A stretch of 64,000 nt of DNA from DASSNU01 sp035701265 (lineage in GTDB: Bacteria > Gemmatimonadota > Gemmatimonadetes > Gemmatimonadales > Gemmatimonadaceae), in assembly GCA_035701265.1 (NCBI GenBank), contig DASSNU010000015.1, forward strand, positions 248,001-312,000. The letters are read 5' to 3'. Made by a program: the position numbers and the translations under genes. This document shows, one piece after another, positions 19,801 to 27,421 of the stretch (its first letter is position 1; the number at the start of each line of letters is the position of its first letter). The notes under the pieces were generated by a model. The model was given only the letters and a program-made list of their open reading frames with translations. It ran no database searches and had not been told where the DNA came from.

Positions 19801-19999
19801 AGCCTTCCGCCACGATGGTGATCCGGGAGAAATGCAGTTCCGGATAGATGGCCGACGGAAGCCGGAAGGCCGCCCAGATGCCGGCGGCGGTGAGAATGGC
19901 GACGACGAGATAGACGAACCGCCGCTGCTCGCTCAGGAGCGCGAAGACCGAGCGGCCGCGCGGGGGCGCGCCGCTCCCGCTCGACGCGCGATCGCTCAC
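16814..19999 (-). CDS. RND efflux pump inner-membrane subunit (AcrB/MexB family), 1061 aa
   Basis: Trimeric proton-driven exporter. Twelve helices and two large periplasmic loops are visible. The proton relay looks intact: the fourth-helix motif GLVIDDAVVVTENI supplies the two aspartates, and GLIVKNGIILLDF supplies the lysine of the tenth helix. The N-terminal helix leads into the porter domain SAIYPELHFSRITIVAEGSA. Length matches the family. Start ATG 19999 overlaps the adaptor stop at 19996. The doublet DD and the general HAE1-like pattern favour drugs, lipids or other organic compounds over heavy metals, but the substrate is not shown. Confidence 0.93.
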   Translation of the reverse strand: MSDRASSGSGAPPRGRSVFALLSEQRRFVYLVVAILTAAGIWAAFRLPSAIYPELHFSRITIVAEGSALGPRQVMFGITRPIEEAVSVVPGVTRVQSRSIRGGAEVNVTFAPRTDMQYALQQVQARVNQVRSDLPPDLDIEVERLLPSLFPILSYNVEGGDAPALYDIAQYQLRPLISRVPGVGRVDVMASTVREIEVVADPARLAAQGMTYADLADAIRNATTAAAVGRVPSSYKQYLVVTTAEAHSADDIANVVVAHGLRVRDLATVTVGTGDRLRIIAGDGRPAALINVTRQTSGNTLAIADSVAAIARAVAPTLPPGVHLRPVYDQAALVRDAVKSVRDAMLVGAVLAVLVLLAFLRHARITAISASSIPLTMAITVFVMSRVGQSFNLMTLGAMAIAIGLVIDDAVVVTENIVRHRRFTADRRAAVVDAVRELLWPVTTSTITTVVVFLPLSLLTGVEGQFFHALSITLTIAVLVSLVLALTIIPLLSAQFLIEGADEPDVTPAQNAGRAAGAERPVARADMRGRAQRFLARVGCAVDALSERYERSLGAMLHHPRRMAFVAVALLAAGILVHRFLGTGFLPEMDEGAFVLDYVSPGGTALDETDRMLHTVEGILASTPEVVGTSRRTGAELGLFATEQNSGDIVVRLAPAGSRDRSSFEVIDDVRARIERAVPRLRIEFVQILSDVINDLAGAASPVEIKLFGSDLDALERYGSQLGERLERVDGLEDVYDGVAEPSADLQMHIDAGEANRAGLTPDEVSRDVAGALLGVDAGVVQLDDRTVGVRVRAPDSVRYDPLRLGTLPILSPDTHATVPLATVAHFHAADTRSELLRENQQQMVDVTADISERALGDVMRDVRAVIAATPPPAGVRVEIAGQYASQQAAFRALLLVLAIAALSVVAVMVIQFESFVEPLIVLLAAPLSFVGAMLLLLITGTALNVASFMGLILLVGLIVKNGIILLDFTRRRMRSDGLPLEEAIREAARIRLRPILMTTLCTLFGLLPLALGLGAGSELQKPLALAVIGGLALSTPITLYLVPTLLVAIRGRDYTLARTR

Positions 20000-21204
20000 G
20001 CGCCCGCCCCGCTCGTGCGATCGGCGCGGGATGCCGCACTGTCGCGCGCCGCGGCCGCGGAATCCGCCGTGGAGTCCGCGCCGGCGATCGGGACCACGCG
20101 CGCGCCATCCTCCACCTCGTACGCACCGGATGTGACCACCCGCTCTCCCGCGCGCACGCCGCTCACGATCTCGGCCATCTGCGCGGTGCGTCCGCCCACC
20201 CGCACCGCGCGCTCCTCCGCCCGCCCCGCGCTGTCCACCACGAACACCGTGAACCCTTCGCCGCTCGGCACGAGCGCCTGCATGGGCACGACGATCGCGT
20301 TCGCGTGCACGGAGAGCGCGACCTCGGCGTACACGATCTCGCCGATGCGGAGCGGCCGCCGTGGCGCGGTCGCGCGAATGCGCACGCGCACCGTGCGCGT
20401 GGCGCTGTCCACGGTGCCTCCTACGTCGAGCACGCGCCCGGCGCCGAGCGATTCGCCCCCCTCCGAAGCGCTCTGCCCCGCGGTGAGCGTCGCCTGCGCG
20501 CCGGGGCGGATGCGCGCCGCCGCGTCGGGAGTGACACCGATCTCCACGTCCACCGCGGACGGATCGGCCACCTGCACCAGCGGCTGCGCGGGATCGGCCA
20601 TCGCGCCAAGCGTGGCGCTCACCATGGTCACCACACCGGCGATCGGAGAGCGGAGCGTGGCCAGCTCCTCGTCGCGACGTGCCTCCACGAGCACGGCGCG
20701 CGCCTGCGCGAGAGTTGTGGCCGCCTGCTCGGCGTCCTTGCGCGGCGCGATCCCCTCGCGCACCAGCCGGTCCGTCCGGTCGAACGCGCGCTGCGCCGCA
20801 TCCACCGCCACCTGCGCGCTCTGTGCCTTCGCGTGAAACGTCGCGCGCTCCAGCTCGATCAACGGTTGTCCCTCACGCACGCGCGCGCCGGGGGTGACGA
20901 GCACGCGCGTGATCCGCGCCGGCGCGGGGGCGCCGAGTGCGGCAACGTGCCCCGGGCGCGCCGCCACGCTCCCCATCGCGCCCACCGTTTCGGTGAACGG
21001 CTGCGCGACCGCCTCCACCGTGTGCACACGGACCAACGTCGTGGCCGTGTCTGCTTCGTCGTCCTCACTGCCGTGTCCGCACGCGGCGACGACGAAGGCG
21101 CAGAGCGCGAAGGCCGCGGCGAGCGCAGCGCGTCCGCGACGCCGAGCGCCGCGCCGAACGCCGCGCCGCGCGCTCGCCCGAAGGCAACGGCCCGGACGCA
21201 TCAT
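19996..21204 (-). CDS. RND periplasmic adaptor (membrane fusion protein), lipoprotein, 402 aa
   Basis: Basic N-terminus, hydrophobic stretch and a lipobox FVVAACGHG make it an outer-facing inner-membrane lipoprotein. Then come a barrel-sandwich half (ALGAPAPARITRVLVTPGARVREGQPLIEL), an alpha-helical hairpin (AKAQSAQVAVDAAQRAFDRTDRL...), the second lipoyl half (LRSPIAGVVTMVSATLGAMADP), a beta-barrel and a membrane-proximal domain, followed by a Ser/Ala/Asp tail. The order is standard for MFPs, which connect the RND pump to the TolC duct. ATG 21204 overlaps the TolC-like stop as ATGA. Confidence 0.92.
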   Translation of the reverse strand: MMRPGRCLRASARRGVRRGARRRGRAALAAAFALCAFVVAACGHGSEDDEADTATTLVRVHTVEAVAQPFTETVGAMGSVAARPGHVAALGAPAPARITRVLVTPGARVREGQPLIELERATFHAKAQSAQVAVDAAQRAFDRTDRLVREGIAPRKDAEQAATTLAQARAVLVEARRDEELATLRSPIAGVVTMVSATLGAMADPAQPLVQVADPSAVDVEIGVTPDAAARIRPGAQATLTAGQSASEGGESLGAGRVLDVGGTVDSATRTVRVRIRATAPRRPLRIGEIVYAEVALSVHANAIVVPMQALVPSGEGFTVFVVDSAGRAEERAVRVGGRTAQMAEIVSGVRAGERVVTSGAYEVEDGARVVPIAGADSTADSAAAARDSAASRADRTSGAGA

Positions 21205-22433
21205 GGTGCAGCCGCCGCGCCGGGGGTAAGCGTGACCACGCGGAGCGTGGCGCGCGCGATCCACGCGGCGGCGAGAGCGTCCACGTAGTCCGCGAGCACA
21301 TCGCGCGCGTTGCGTTGTGCTTCGAGCACGCTGGCGAGCGACTCCGCGCCCTCGCGGTAGGCGGTGAGCGCCATGCCGGCCACGCGGTTCGCGGCATCCA
21401 CCAGCGCACGCGCGCGCTCCAGCCGGGCGAACGCCGTCGCCCGCGCGCGCTCCGCACGGGCGATCTCGCCGGCGCTCTCCACGCGCGCGGACGCCAGCTC
21501 CGCCCGGGCACGCGCTTCGTCCGCTTCCGCAGTGGTGATCGGTCCGCGGTTGCCATTGAGCAGTGGGAGAGAAAAGGCGATGCCGACCGTCGGCAGCAGC
21601 CCAGGCTCCTCCCCGCTCGGATCGCCCGTCTCGAAGCCCGCGCTCACGCTGGGTGCGCCCCACACGCTCCGTCGCTCGCTACGGAGCGTGAGCCGCGCCG
21701 CCTCGACACTCGCTTCGGCCGCCGCCACGCGCAGCGGCGCGCCCGCGGGAGCCGCCGCGCCGGCGCTGTCGCTCGGAGGAGGCCCCAGCGAATCGGCGAG
21801 CGCGATCACGACGGCTCCACCGTCCACCCCCATCGCTGCCTGCAACTCGAGCATGGCCGCGAACGCCTCCAGCGAATCGCTCGCGGCGACGTTGGCCGCC
21901 TGCCCCGCGCTGATCGTCGCCAGCTCCACGTCGAGATCACTCGCGTCGCCCGCGTCGCGGCGAGCGACGGCGATCCGCCGTAGCGTGTCCGCCTGGTCGG
22001 CGGTCCGCCGCGAGAGCGTCGCGTGCGCCGCTGCGGCAAGCGCGCGCGTGTAGAGCGTGTCGGCAGCGAGCGTGATCTCCGCGGTGGCGAGGGCGAAGCG
22101 ATAGCGCGCCGCAGCCCGTGCCGCGCGCGCGCCGGCGACCCGCGGCGAGCGCGCCCAGGGAGCGGGGAGCGGCTGCTCGACCTCCACGTGGTACTGCGGC
22201 TCCGACCGAGTATAGCCGGCGGTGAGCCGAGGATTCTCGAGCGCCCGCGCGGTGAGGAGATCGGCGAGCGCCGCCGTGGTGTCCGCGCGCGCGAGACCCA
22301 TGAGCGCCCCGTGCGCCAGCGCCGCGTGCACGGCATCCGCGCGATGCACGACGATCGTGCTGTCCTGCGCGAGCGCTGCGGCCGGCTGCACGCCCCACGC
22401 GATCGCCGCGAGAACCGTCGCGACGAGCCTCAC
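21201..22433 (-). CDS. TolC-family outer-membrane efflux protein, about 410 aa
   Basis: Chosen start is GTG 22433, with GGGAG about 8 nt upstream, opening a signal peptide (VRLVATVLAAIAWGVQPAA, cleavage near ALAQ). Long alanine-rich helical repeats of the TolC kind fill the rest: ALENPRLTAGYTRSEPQYHV, then VAGARAARAAARYRFALATAE and a second half VGIAFSLPLLNGNRGPITTAEADEARARAEL...AYREGAESLASVLEAQRNARD. The first gene of the efflux operon; TolC, adaptor, RND order with 4-bp overlaps. A longer ATG start at 22601 adds an arginine-rich shadow without a leader and is rejected. Confidence 0.9.
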   Translation of the reverse strand: MRLVATVLAAIAWGVQPAAALAQDSTIVVHRADAVHAALAHGALMGLARADTTAALADLLTARALENPRLTAGYTRSEPQYHVEVEQPLPAPWARSPRVAGARAARAAARYRFALATAEITLAADTLYTRALAAAAHATLSRRTADQADTLRRIAVARRDAGDASDLDVELATISAGQAANVAASDSLEAFAAMLELQAAMGVDGGAVVIALADSLGPPPSDSAGAAAPAGAPLRVAAAEASVEAARLTLRSERRSVWGAPSVSAGFETGDPSGEEPGLLPTVGIAFSLPLLNGNRGPITTAEADEARARAELASARVESAGEIARAERARATAFARLERARALVDAANRVAGMALTAYREGAESLASVLEAQRNARDVLADYVDALAAAWIARATLRVVTLTPGAAAAP

Positions 22434-23146
22434 GCGGATCGCTCCCGTATCGCCACGGCTCGCGCGCGCGTCACCTCCCCCACCGTCGCGCGGCGCCCGG
22501 CGCCGGCGTGGAAGAGGAGGGGGCGAGTGGCACGCGAGAATCTCCGGTGAGCTGGTGGAGCGCCCGAGCCGCGTGTACCGACGGCAGCGCGCACTGAGCA
22601 TCGCGCGCCCCGGGCCGGAGCGCGGACATCATGGCGGCCGGGGCGACCCGCGGCAAGAAGCGAGCGCGCGGCTCCCTTGTTTCTCTCGGCGGCGTTGCTC
22701 GGTTGCGACGCACGGCGGTTCGACACCTTGGCAGCCGCGGCACGATGTGACAGATTGGAAGCGGGAGGTGCAGCTTCACGCGCACGCCGCCCGGCGTGTC
22801 CCGATACGGCGCCTCCCTCCGCACGCGCACCACCCAGCACTCCCTCACAATCGCTCGCCGGCGACGTGGCCGGCTCCGTTGGCGCACAGCGCTCCGCCGT
22901 GCGCCCCTGCGGCGTCATCTGGCGCCTTCCGGGGCACTCGCGCGGCGTGCCGTGCGGGCGGCGCCGATCGTCATTATCGGGGGCCGGATCCGGCGTTTTC
23001 CCGCCCGGAATCGGCACCCTGGCGTCCCGACGGAGCCCGCTCCGTAGCGGCGGTCCAGCCGAACGCTCGCACCCGAAGATCGTCTCGCTCTGCTTCACCG
23101 AATACCTGCCGAACCGCCGCGCGCGCGGAATTCACGATCCCGCTCC
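22434..23146. other. Divergent intergenic region, about 710 bp, no gene supported
   Basis: This is one of the largest gene-free stretches here. Several open frames cross it on both strands, but all are arginine/proline/alanine-rich, lack ribosome-binding sites and look like GC-rich noise. It should hold the promoters of the efflux operon (minus) and the matrixin gene (plus). I see no repeat, riboswitch or clear -35/-10 pair. Its length leaves room for a regulator site or small RNA. Confidence 0.35.
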
Positions 23147-23953
23147 ATGAAGCGTCCCGACATCCTCCTCACCGTCGTCGCGTTGCCGATCCTCGGCTTC
23201 GTGTTCATCCAGGCGATCCAGACGCCGAAGATGACGTCACTGTCGCAGGCGGCGGCGCTCGAGCCGGCGAGCCGGGTAGAATCTCCGGCGCGTGCAGCGA
23301 CCACCGTGCGCGTCGCCGCCGGGATGGCCTCGCCGCGGCTGGCGGATTCGAGCGGCGCGGCCGCGATGGCTCCCGCGCGCGACGTGGAGGAGATCCGCGA
23401 CCGTCTGCGCCGGGGCGCGTCCGGGACGTACATCGACGAGATTCTCCTCGCGCGCGACTCGGCGCTGGCGCGGTGGCCGGAGCGCGTCGCGCGGCCGATC
23501 CGCGTCTGGATCGGCGCAGGGTCCTCGCTGAACGGGTGGGACAACGACTTCGTCGCGCGCGTGCGCAGCGCGTTCGATGAGTGGTCGCTCGTCGGGATCC
23601 CCGTGCGCTTCGTGTTCGTCGTGGACTCGAGCGACGCCGAAGTGAAGGTGCGGTGGATCGACGAGTTCAAGGAGCCGATCAGCGGAAAGACCCTCTGGGC
23701 GCGCGACCGGAACGGGTGGATCATGAACGGGAACATCACTCTGGCGCTCCGCCACGACGGTGGCGAGGCGCTCGATGCGCGTGCGGTGAAGGCGATCGCG
23801 TTGCACGAGGTGGGGCACCTGCTGGGTCTCGATCATACCAACGACACGTCCAACATCATGACCCCGCGCGTGCGGGTGCGCGATCTCTCCGAGGCCGACC
23901 GCGCGACGGTCCTCCTCCTCTACAGCGTGCCCCCCGGATCGATCAAGGGATAG
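23147..23953 (+). CDS. Matrixin-like zinc metalloprotease, 268 aa
   Basis: Membrane-anchored or secreted metzincin. An N-terminal hydrophobic segment (residues 6-24) is followed by a Ser/Ala/Arg linker and then the catalytic domain. HEVGHLLGLDH at residues 220-230 fits HExxHxxGxxH: His220, His224 and His230 bind zinc, Glu221 is the base. The Met-turn is NIMTP (Met238). The domain starts PIRVWIGAGSSLNGWDNDF and has VRSAFDEWSLVGIPVRF, typical M10 features. No pro-peptide cysteine switch is evident. It lies 49 bp before a flavoprotein gene. Substrate unknown. Confidence 0.88.
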   Translation: MKRPDILLTVVALPILGFVFIQAIQTPKMTSLSQAAALEPASRVESPARAATTVRVAAGMASPRLADSSGAAAMAPARDVEEIRDRLRRGASGTYIDEILLARDSALARWPERVARPIRVWIGAGSSLNGWDNDFVARVRSAFDEWSLVGIPVRFVFVVDSSDAEVKVRWIDEFKEPISGKTLWARDRNGWIMNGNITLALRHDGGEALDARAVKAIALHEVGHLLGLDHTNDTSNIMTPRVRVRDLSEADRATVLLLYSVPPGSIKG

Positions 23954-24002
23954 CATCCGGCGCACGCCGCCGAGCAGCGCGCCTCTTGCATCTCCCGCGC
24001 GC

Positions 24003-24926
24003 ATGCCGGATCGCGACCTCGATACGGATGTCGCCATCGTCGGCGGGGGGCCCGCAGGGCTCGCCGCCGCGCTCTTTCTCGCGCGCTATCTCCACCGCGT
24101 GGTCGTCGTCGACTCCGGCGATCCGCGCAACTGGGAAGCGCGCGGGATCAACGGCTACCTGGGACTCCACGGCATCGCCCCGCCCGAGCTGCGCCGGCGC
24201 GGACGCGACGAAGCGCGGAGCGCGGGCGCGATCCTCGTGGACGACGTCGTCCGCACCGTGCAGCAGGAGGACGACGAGCGGTTCACGCTCACGCTGGAGC
24301 GCGAGGGGCGCGTGCAGGCGCGCCGGCTGCTGCTGGCGATCGGCATCAAGGATGTCTGGCCCGAGGTGCCCGGTCTGGAGCGGTGCTACGGAGAGACGGC
24401 ACACCACTGCCCCGACTGCGATGGGTTCGAGGCGCGCGACCGCTCGGTGGTGGTGATCGCGTCGGGGCGCAAGGCGCTGGGAATGGCGCTCGCGCTCGCG
24501 ACGTGGACGCGGAAGATCGTGGTGTGCACGAACGGCGTCCCGCTCGAGCAGCACGCCAGGCTGTATGAGCGTCTCGCGCGGATCGACGTGCCGGTGACGA
24601 GCGAGCGCATCGTGCGCCTCGTGGTCAAGGAGCGGATGGTCCGCGCGCTGGAGCTCTCGAGCGGGCAGTTCCTCGACTGCGAGCGGATCTTCTTCGCCAT
24701 CGGGCAGTATCCGGCGGACGACCTGGGTGTGCAGCTCGGATGCGAGCGCGACGACGACGGCCTCATCCTGGTAGATGCACACGGGCACACGACGGTGCAG
24801 AACGTCTTCGCGGCGGGCGACATCACACCGGGCCCGCACCTGGCCATTCGCGCGGCGGGCACCGGCGCGGTGGCCGCGCTCGCCATCCACCACTCCCTCC
24901 TGCCGGCGGAGCTGGTGCTGGATTGA
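24003..24926 (+). CDS. Thioredoxin-reductase-like FAD oxidoreductase, 307 aa
   Basis: Low-molecular-weight TrxR fold: FAD dinucleotide motif GGGPAG (residues 14-19), then a redox pair CPDC at Cys136/Cys139 directly before DGFE, the position of the TrxR active site. The second FAD motif is VFAAGDITPG near residue 274. The NADPH-binding glycine motif after the CxxC is degenerate: VVVIASGRKALGMAL lacks the usual GxGxxA, so cofactor or electron donor may differ (NADH, ferredoxin or another flavin). It sits on the plus strand, 49 bp after the matrixin gene and facing the thioredoxin-like selenoprotein gene. A shared redox role is inference. Confidence 0.85.
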   Translation: MPDRDLDTDVAIVGGGPAGLAAALFLARYLHRVVVVDSGDPRNWEARGINGYLGLHGIAPPELRRRGRDEARSAGAILVDDVVRTVQQEDDERFTLTLEREGRVQARRLLLAIGIKDVWPEVPGLERCYGETAHHCPDCDGFEARDRSVVVIASGRKALGMALALATWTRKIVVCTNGVPLEQHARLYERLARIDVPVTSERIVRLVVKERMVRALELSSGQFLDCERIFFAIGQYPADDLGVQLGCERDDDGLILVDAHGHTTVQNVFAAGDITPGPHLAIRAAGTGAVAALAIHHSLLPAELVLD

Positions 24927-25090
24927 GGAGGGCCACCCATCGCACGCCTTCGACGATGCCACTCGATCGCGCTGCGGCACGTTCGTCACCGCGCCTGGCT
25001 CCGCGTGAGCGCACACCGGCCAGATGCAAGAACGGCGCGGAATCGCTCCGCGCCGTGTCTTCAGTCCCGGCATCGCCGGGCGGGCCGCCG

Positions 25091-25354
25091 TCAGCCCTCG
25101 AGTGAGTCGAGCCCCGACATCCGCGCGTGCGGACGCGGGTCGAACCGCTTTCCGGTATCCGTGAGCGAGAGGATGTCGGCCAGCGGGACCTCCCGGAATT
25201 CGTCCCGATAATACGAGAACGCGACCAGGTTCCCCCCGCGGATGCCGTACGGTTCCATCTCCCGCTCGTAGACCCGTCCCTCGGGCGACCGGAAGCGCAC
25301 GCACAGGCGACGGCGCTCCTCGGCGGCTGACCGGATGGTCTGCTCATGCTCCAT
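25091..25354 (-). CDS. Small WYL-domain-like protein, 87 aa
   Basis: The residues RLCVRFRSPEGRVYEREMEPYGI, then GGNLVAFSYYRDEFREVPLADILSL, then TDTGKRFDPR follow the strand/turn order of WYL domains, which bind nucleic acid or ligands in transcription regulators. Here the domain stands alone without the usual helix-turn-helix, so it may bind RNA, DNA or a nucleotide as a free module. ATG 25354 has an AGGCTGA-type site. It is 186 bp downstream of the selenoprotein gene on the same strand. Assignment is moderate since the protein is short. Confidence 0.6.
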   Translation of the reverse strand: MEHEQTIRSAAEERRRLCVRFRSPEGRVYEREMEPYGIRGGNLVAFSYYRDEFREVPLADILSLTDTGKRFDPRPHARMSGLDSLEG

Positions 25355-25540
25355 GTTCAGCCTCCCTGTGGTGGACGTGGAACCTCGACGCGCGTGCGGC
25401 GTTGCACGCGGTCACGGACGACAACGTGAATTGTGTCTGATGATCGCAGTATAGAGCAGCCCCCGCCGGTTGTCGAGCCTGCGCAGCCACCGGTGCGCGG
25501 CGTCGCGCGCCGGTGTGCCTTCCAGAGACATCATCACGTG

Positions 25541-26113
25541 TCACCACACGGTCGACCGCTTGGCCCAGCTCGTGTCGCTGTACCGCGTGCGGAACTGCTC
25601 CGCCAGCTTCCGGAGCTCCGCCCCATCGTGCGTGGCGCTGTAGCGCGCCACGCCTTCCCAATAGAGCGCCTCCGGCGCGGCATCCGTCTCGGGAAACGAT
25701 TGCTCCACCTCGCGGAACTCGCGCTCCGCCGCCGCCCAATCCTTCCGGTTCACCGCCCAGTAGCCCAACCCCAGATGCAACTGCGCCAGAAAATCGTCGA
25801 CGGGGAGAAATCCCTCGATCCGATACTGCTCCTTCCCATCGGCAGCGAGGATGAGGATGGTCGGCGTCCAGCGAATGCCGAACCGCTTCCACGTATCCGG
25901 CCGCGTCTTGATGTGAAAGCGAACGGGGATGAACGTGCCTTCGATGAGCTCCGCCACGCGGGGGGTAGGATACACCTCGGCTTCCAGCCGAGCACAGCCC
26001 GTTCACGCAGGGGCGGCGGTGAAGTCGATGAGGACGGGACGCCCGCTGCGCTTGGCCTCCTCGAGCGCCGCATCCACGTCGTTCTGCCACTGAATGGCGA
26101 TCGCGTCTGCCAT
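25541..26113 (-). CDS. Thioredoxin-like selenoprotein (UGA read as Sec), 190 aa
   Basis: Start ATG 26113 follows GGAGGA. The frame is continuous to 25541 except for one TGA at 26005-26003 (codon 37). Around it the protein reads RPVLIDFTAAPA-Sec-TGC-ARLEAEVYP, so UGA replaces the first Cys of a thioredoxin CxxC motif; Cys40 remains as the resolving Cys. After this come the thioredoxin fold (FIPVRFHIKTRPDTWKRFG, then WTPTILILAADGKEQYRI with the cis-Pro-type WTPT) and a TPR-like helical C-terminus (LGLGYWAVNRKDWAAAEREF, ALYWEGVARYSAT). Family homologues with Cys at this place are expected but I cannot check. No signal peptide, so cytoplasmic. It needs SelA/B/D and tRNA-Sec, none of which lie in this window. 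Nonsense mutation is the alternative; the SECIS-like hairpin argues against it. Confidence 0.82.
25976..26005 (-). promoter_or_regulatory. Candidate bacterial SECIS element following the UGA codon
   Basis: In the mRNA, UGA (26005-26003) is followed by 10 nt and then the hairpin CTCGGCT-GGA-AGCCGAG (25992-25976), a perfect 7-bp stem. The apical loop starts with G and lies 17 nt after UGA. Known bSECIS elements have a stem-loop within the coding region just after UGA, at a loop distance of about 16-37 nt, with a G early in the loop for SelB binding. All these hold. The stem also encodes in-frame residues (LEAE), so it is compatible with translation. Confidence 0.75.
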
Positions 26114-26214
26114 GATGTCCTCCGGAAAAGCGCCACGATCCTGCTCCGGCATCCTCGGTGCACGAGACGTACCGCGTGCGCTCGGAAGGGGGAGGAATGG
26201 ACGCGGAGGCGCCG

Positions 26215-27411
26215 TCACCAGCGAAGCTGGACGGTACGCTTCGTCTGCTTCCGGATGATCTCGAGCGCCAGCGAGCGATCACTGGCGTCGCGAATCGCGA
26301 CCTGCAGATCGGCGGGACGCGAGACGCGCGCTCCACCGGCGCGGACGATCACGTCGCCCGGACGGAGATCCGCGCGCGCCGCCGGGGTTCCCATCCCCAC
26401 GCGCGTCACGAGCAACCCATCGCGCACACCGTACTGCTGCCCCACGGTACGATCCAGCGCGACGAGCTCCGCACCCGCCACCGGCGTCACGAAGAACCTG
26501 TAGGCGAATCCGGGCGCGTGCGGCGCGCGCAGCGAGTCGTCGTCGGAGAGCTGCGGCACGATGACGACCGAGGACACGTCCGGCGACCGCACCGTCACCG
26601 CCGGTTGCCACGACCCGGAGGCGGCGCCGCTGGGAAAGACGATCACCATGGAATCGCGCAGAATGGCCGGCGGCTGCCTGCCGACGGTCACCTCCACCTG
26701 CCGATCGCTTCCATTGCGCCGCACCAGCACCGACAACTTCCGCCCGGGGCGCAGCAGCTGCGGAAAGGGAGTCACCCCCTCGCGCAGATCGTGGTTGTCG
26801 ATCGCGACCAGTACGTCTCCCGACACGATTCCCGCGCGCGCGGCCGGAGATCCGGGATCCACCGTCTCCACCACCGGATACGTATCGAACCGCCACTGGA
26901 CGCCACCCTCGGTCTGCACGCTGCGCAACGCCGAAGACACCTCCACTCCCAGCCACCCGCGCGCCCGCGGGGCGATGCTGATCGTCGTGCGGGGCCCCTG
27001 CTGCATCACGTGCACGCGATTCCGCATCTCCAGTTGCATGAGCTGGGACGTGGCGATCTGCATCTTCACCTGCAGCTCGCCAAGCTGGCGTGCCAGCCGC
27101 GCCAGCTCGCGGCTGTCGATCCGCACACCGCTGTCCACGGCGGCCGTGAACAACGCCTGGTATGCGGCCAGCGTCTGTTTGAGCTGCTGCGCGGTGCGCT
27201 CCGCTTCGAGCTGCGCGGCCGCGGCCAGGCTGTCGCAGTCGCGACAGTCCGGGGCCGGCGCGCGCTCCTGCCGCACCTGGCGCTCCTGTGCGGCAAGCGC
27301 GGCCGGCGCGAGCGCGACGATCGCCGCCGCGCACACGCTCCGTCGCACCCACCTGCGCACGCGCCACGTCACCGCGACCGCTCCGGCGCGATGCGACCGA
27401 TCCTTCCCCAT
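26215..27411 (-). CDS. Double PDZ-domain exported protein, about 398 aa
   Basis: Start ATG 27411 follows GAGGTG. A basic leader and hydrophobic segment (SVCAAAIVALAPAALAAQ) act as signal peptide. Next, a Cys pair (DCRDCDS) and a helical coiled-coil-like stretch (EAERTAQQLKQTLAAYQ, LARQLGELQVKMQIATSQLMQLEM). First PDZ around residues 150-240 (GWLGVEV, PVVETVDPGSPAARAGIVSGDVLVAIDNHDLR), then a second PDZ at the C-terminus (LVTRVGMGTPAARADLRPGDVIVRAGGARV). No protease triad is present, so it is a sensor or scaffold rather than an HtrA protease. It follows the anti-sigma gene by 10 bp and may control or respond to envelope stress. Confidence 0.88.
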   Translation of the reverse strand: MGKDRSHRAGAVAVTWRVRRWVRRSVCAAAIVALAPAALAAQERQVRQERAPAPDCRDCDSLAAAAQLEAERTAQQLKQTLAAYQALFTAAVDSGVRIDSRELARLARQLGELQVKMQIATSQLMQLEMRNRVHVMQQGPRTTISIAPRARGWLGVEVSSALRSVQTEGGVQWRFDTYPVVETVDPGSPAARAGIVSGDVLVAIDNHDLREGVTPFPQLLRPGRKLSVLVRRNGSDRQVEVTVGRQPPAILRDSMVIVFPSGAASGSWQPAVTVRSPDVSSVVIVPQLSDDDSLRAPHAPGFAYRFFVTPVAGAELVALDRTVGQQYGVRDGLLVTRVGMGTPAARADLRPGDVIVRAGGARVSRPADLQVAIRDASDRSLALEIIRKQTKRTVQLRW

Positions 27412-27421
27412 CTCCATCACC

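Noticed and set aside
17753..20836. Very long plus-strand frame (~1000 codons) opposite the RND genes
   Set aside because: It is the antisense of the pump and adaptor genes, rich in Arg, His and Asp without any domain; a normal effect of GC-rich third positions.
22434..23146. Overlapping open frames of 80-220 codons between TolC and matrixin genes
   Set aside because: Arg/Ala/Pro-rich, no ribosome-binding sites, no recognisable motifs, frames on both strands overlap each other.
25976..26005. Frameshift or pseudogene explanation for the split thioredoxin-like gene
   Set aside because: Both parts share one frame without indels, the TGA lies precisely on the CxxC cysteine, and a SECIS-like hairpin follows. 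A simple sequencing error TGC/TGT to TGA cannot be fully excluded without reads.
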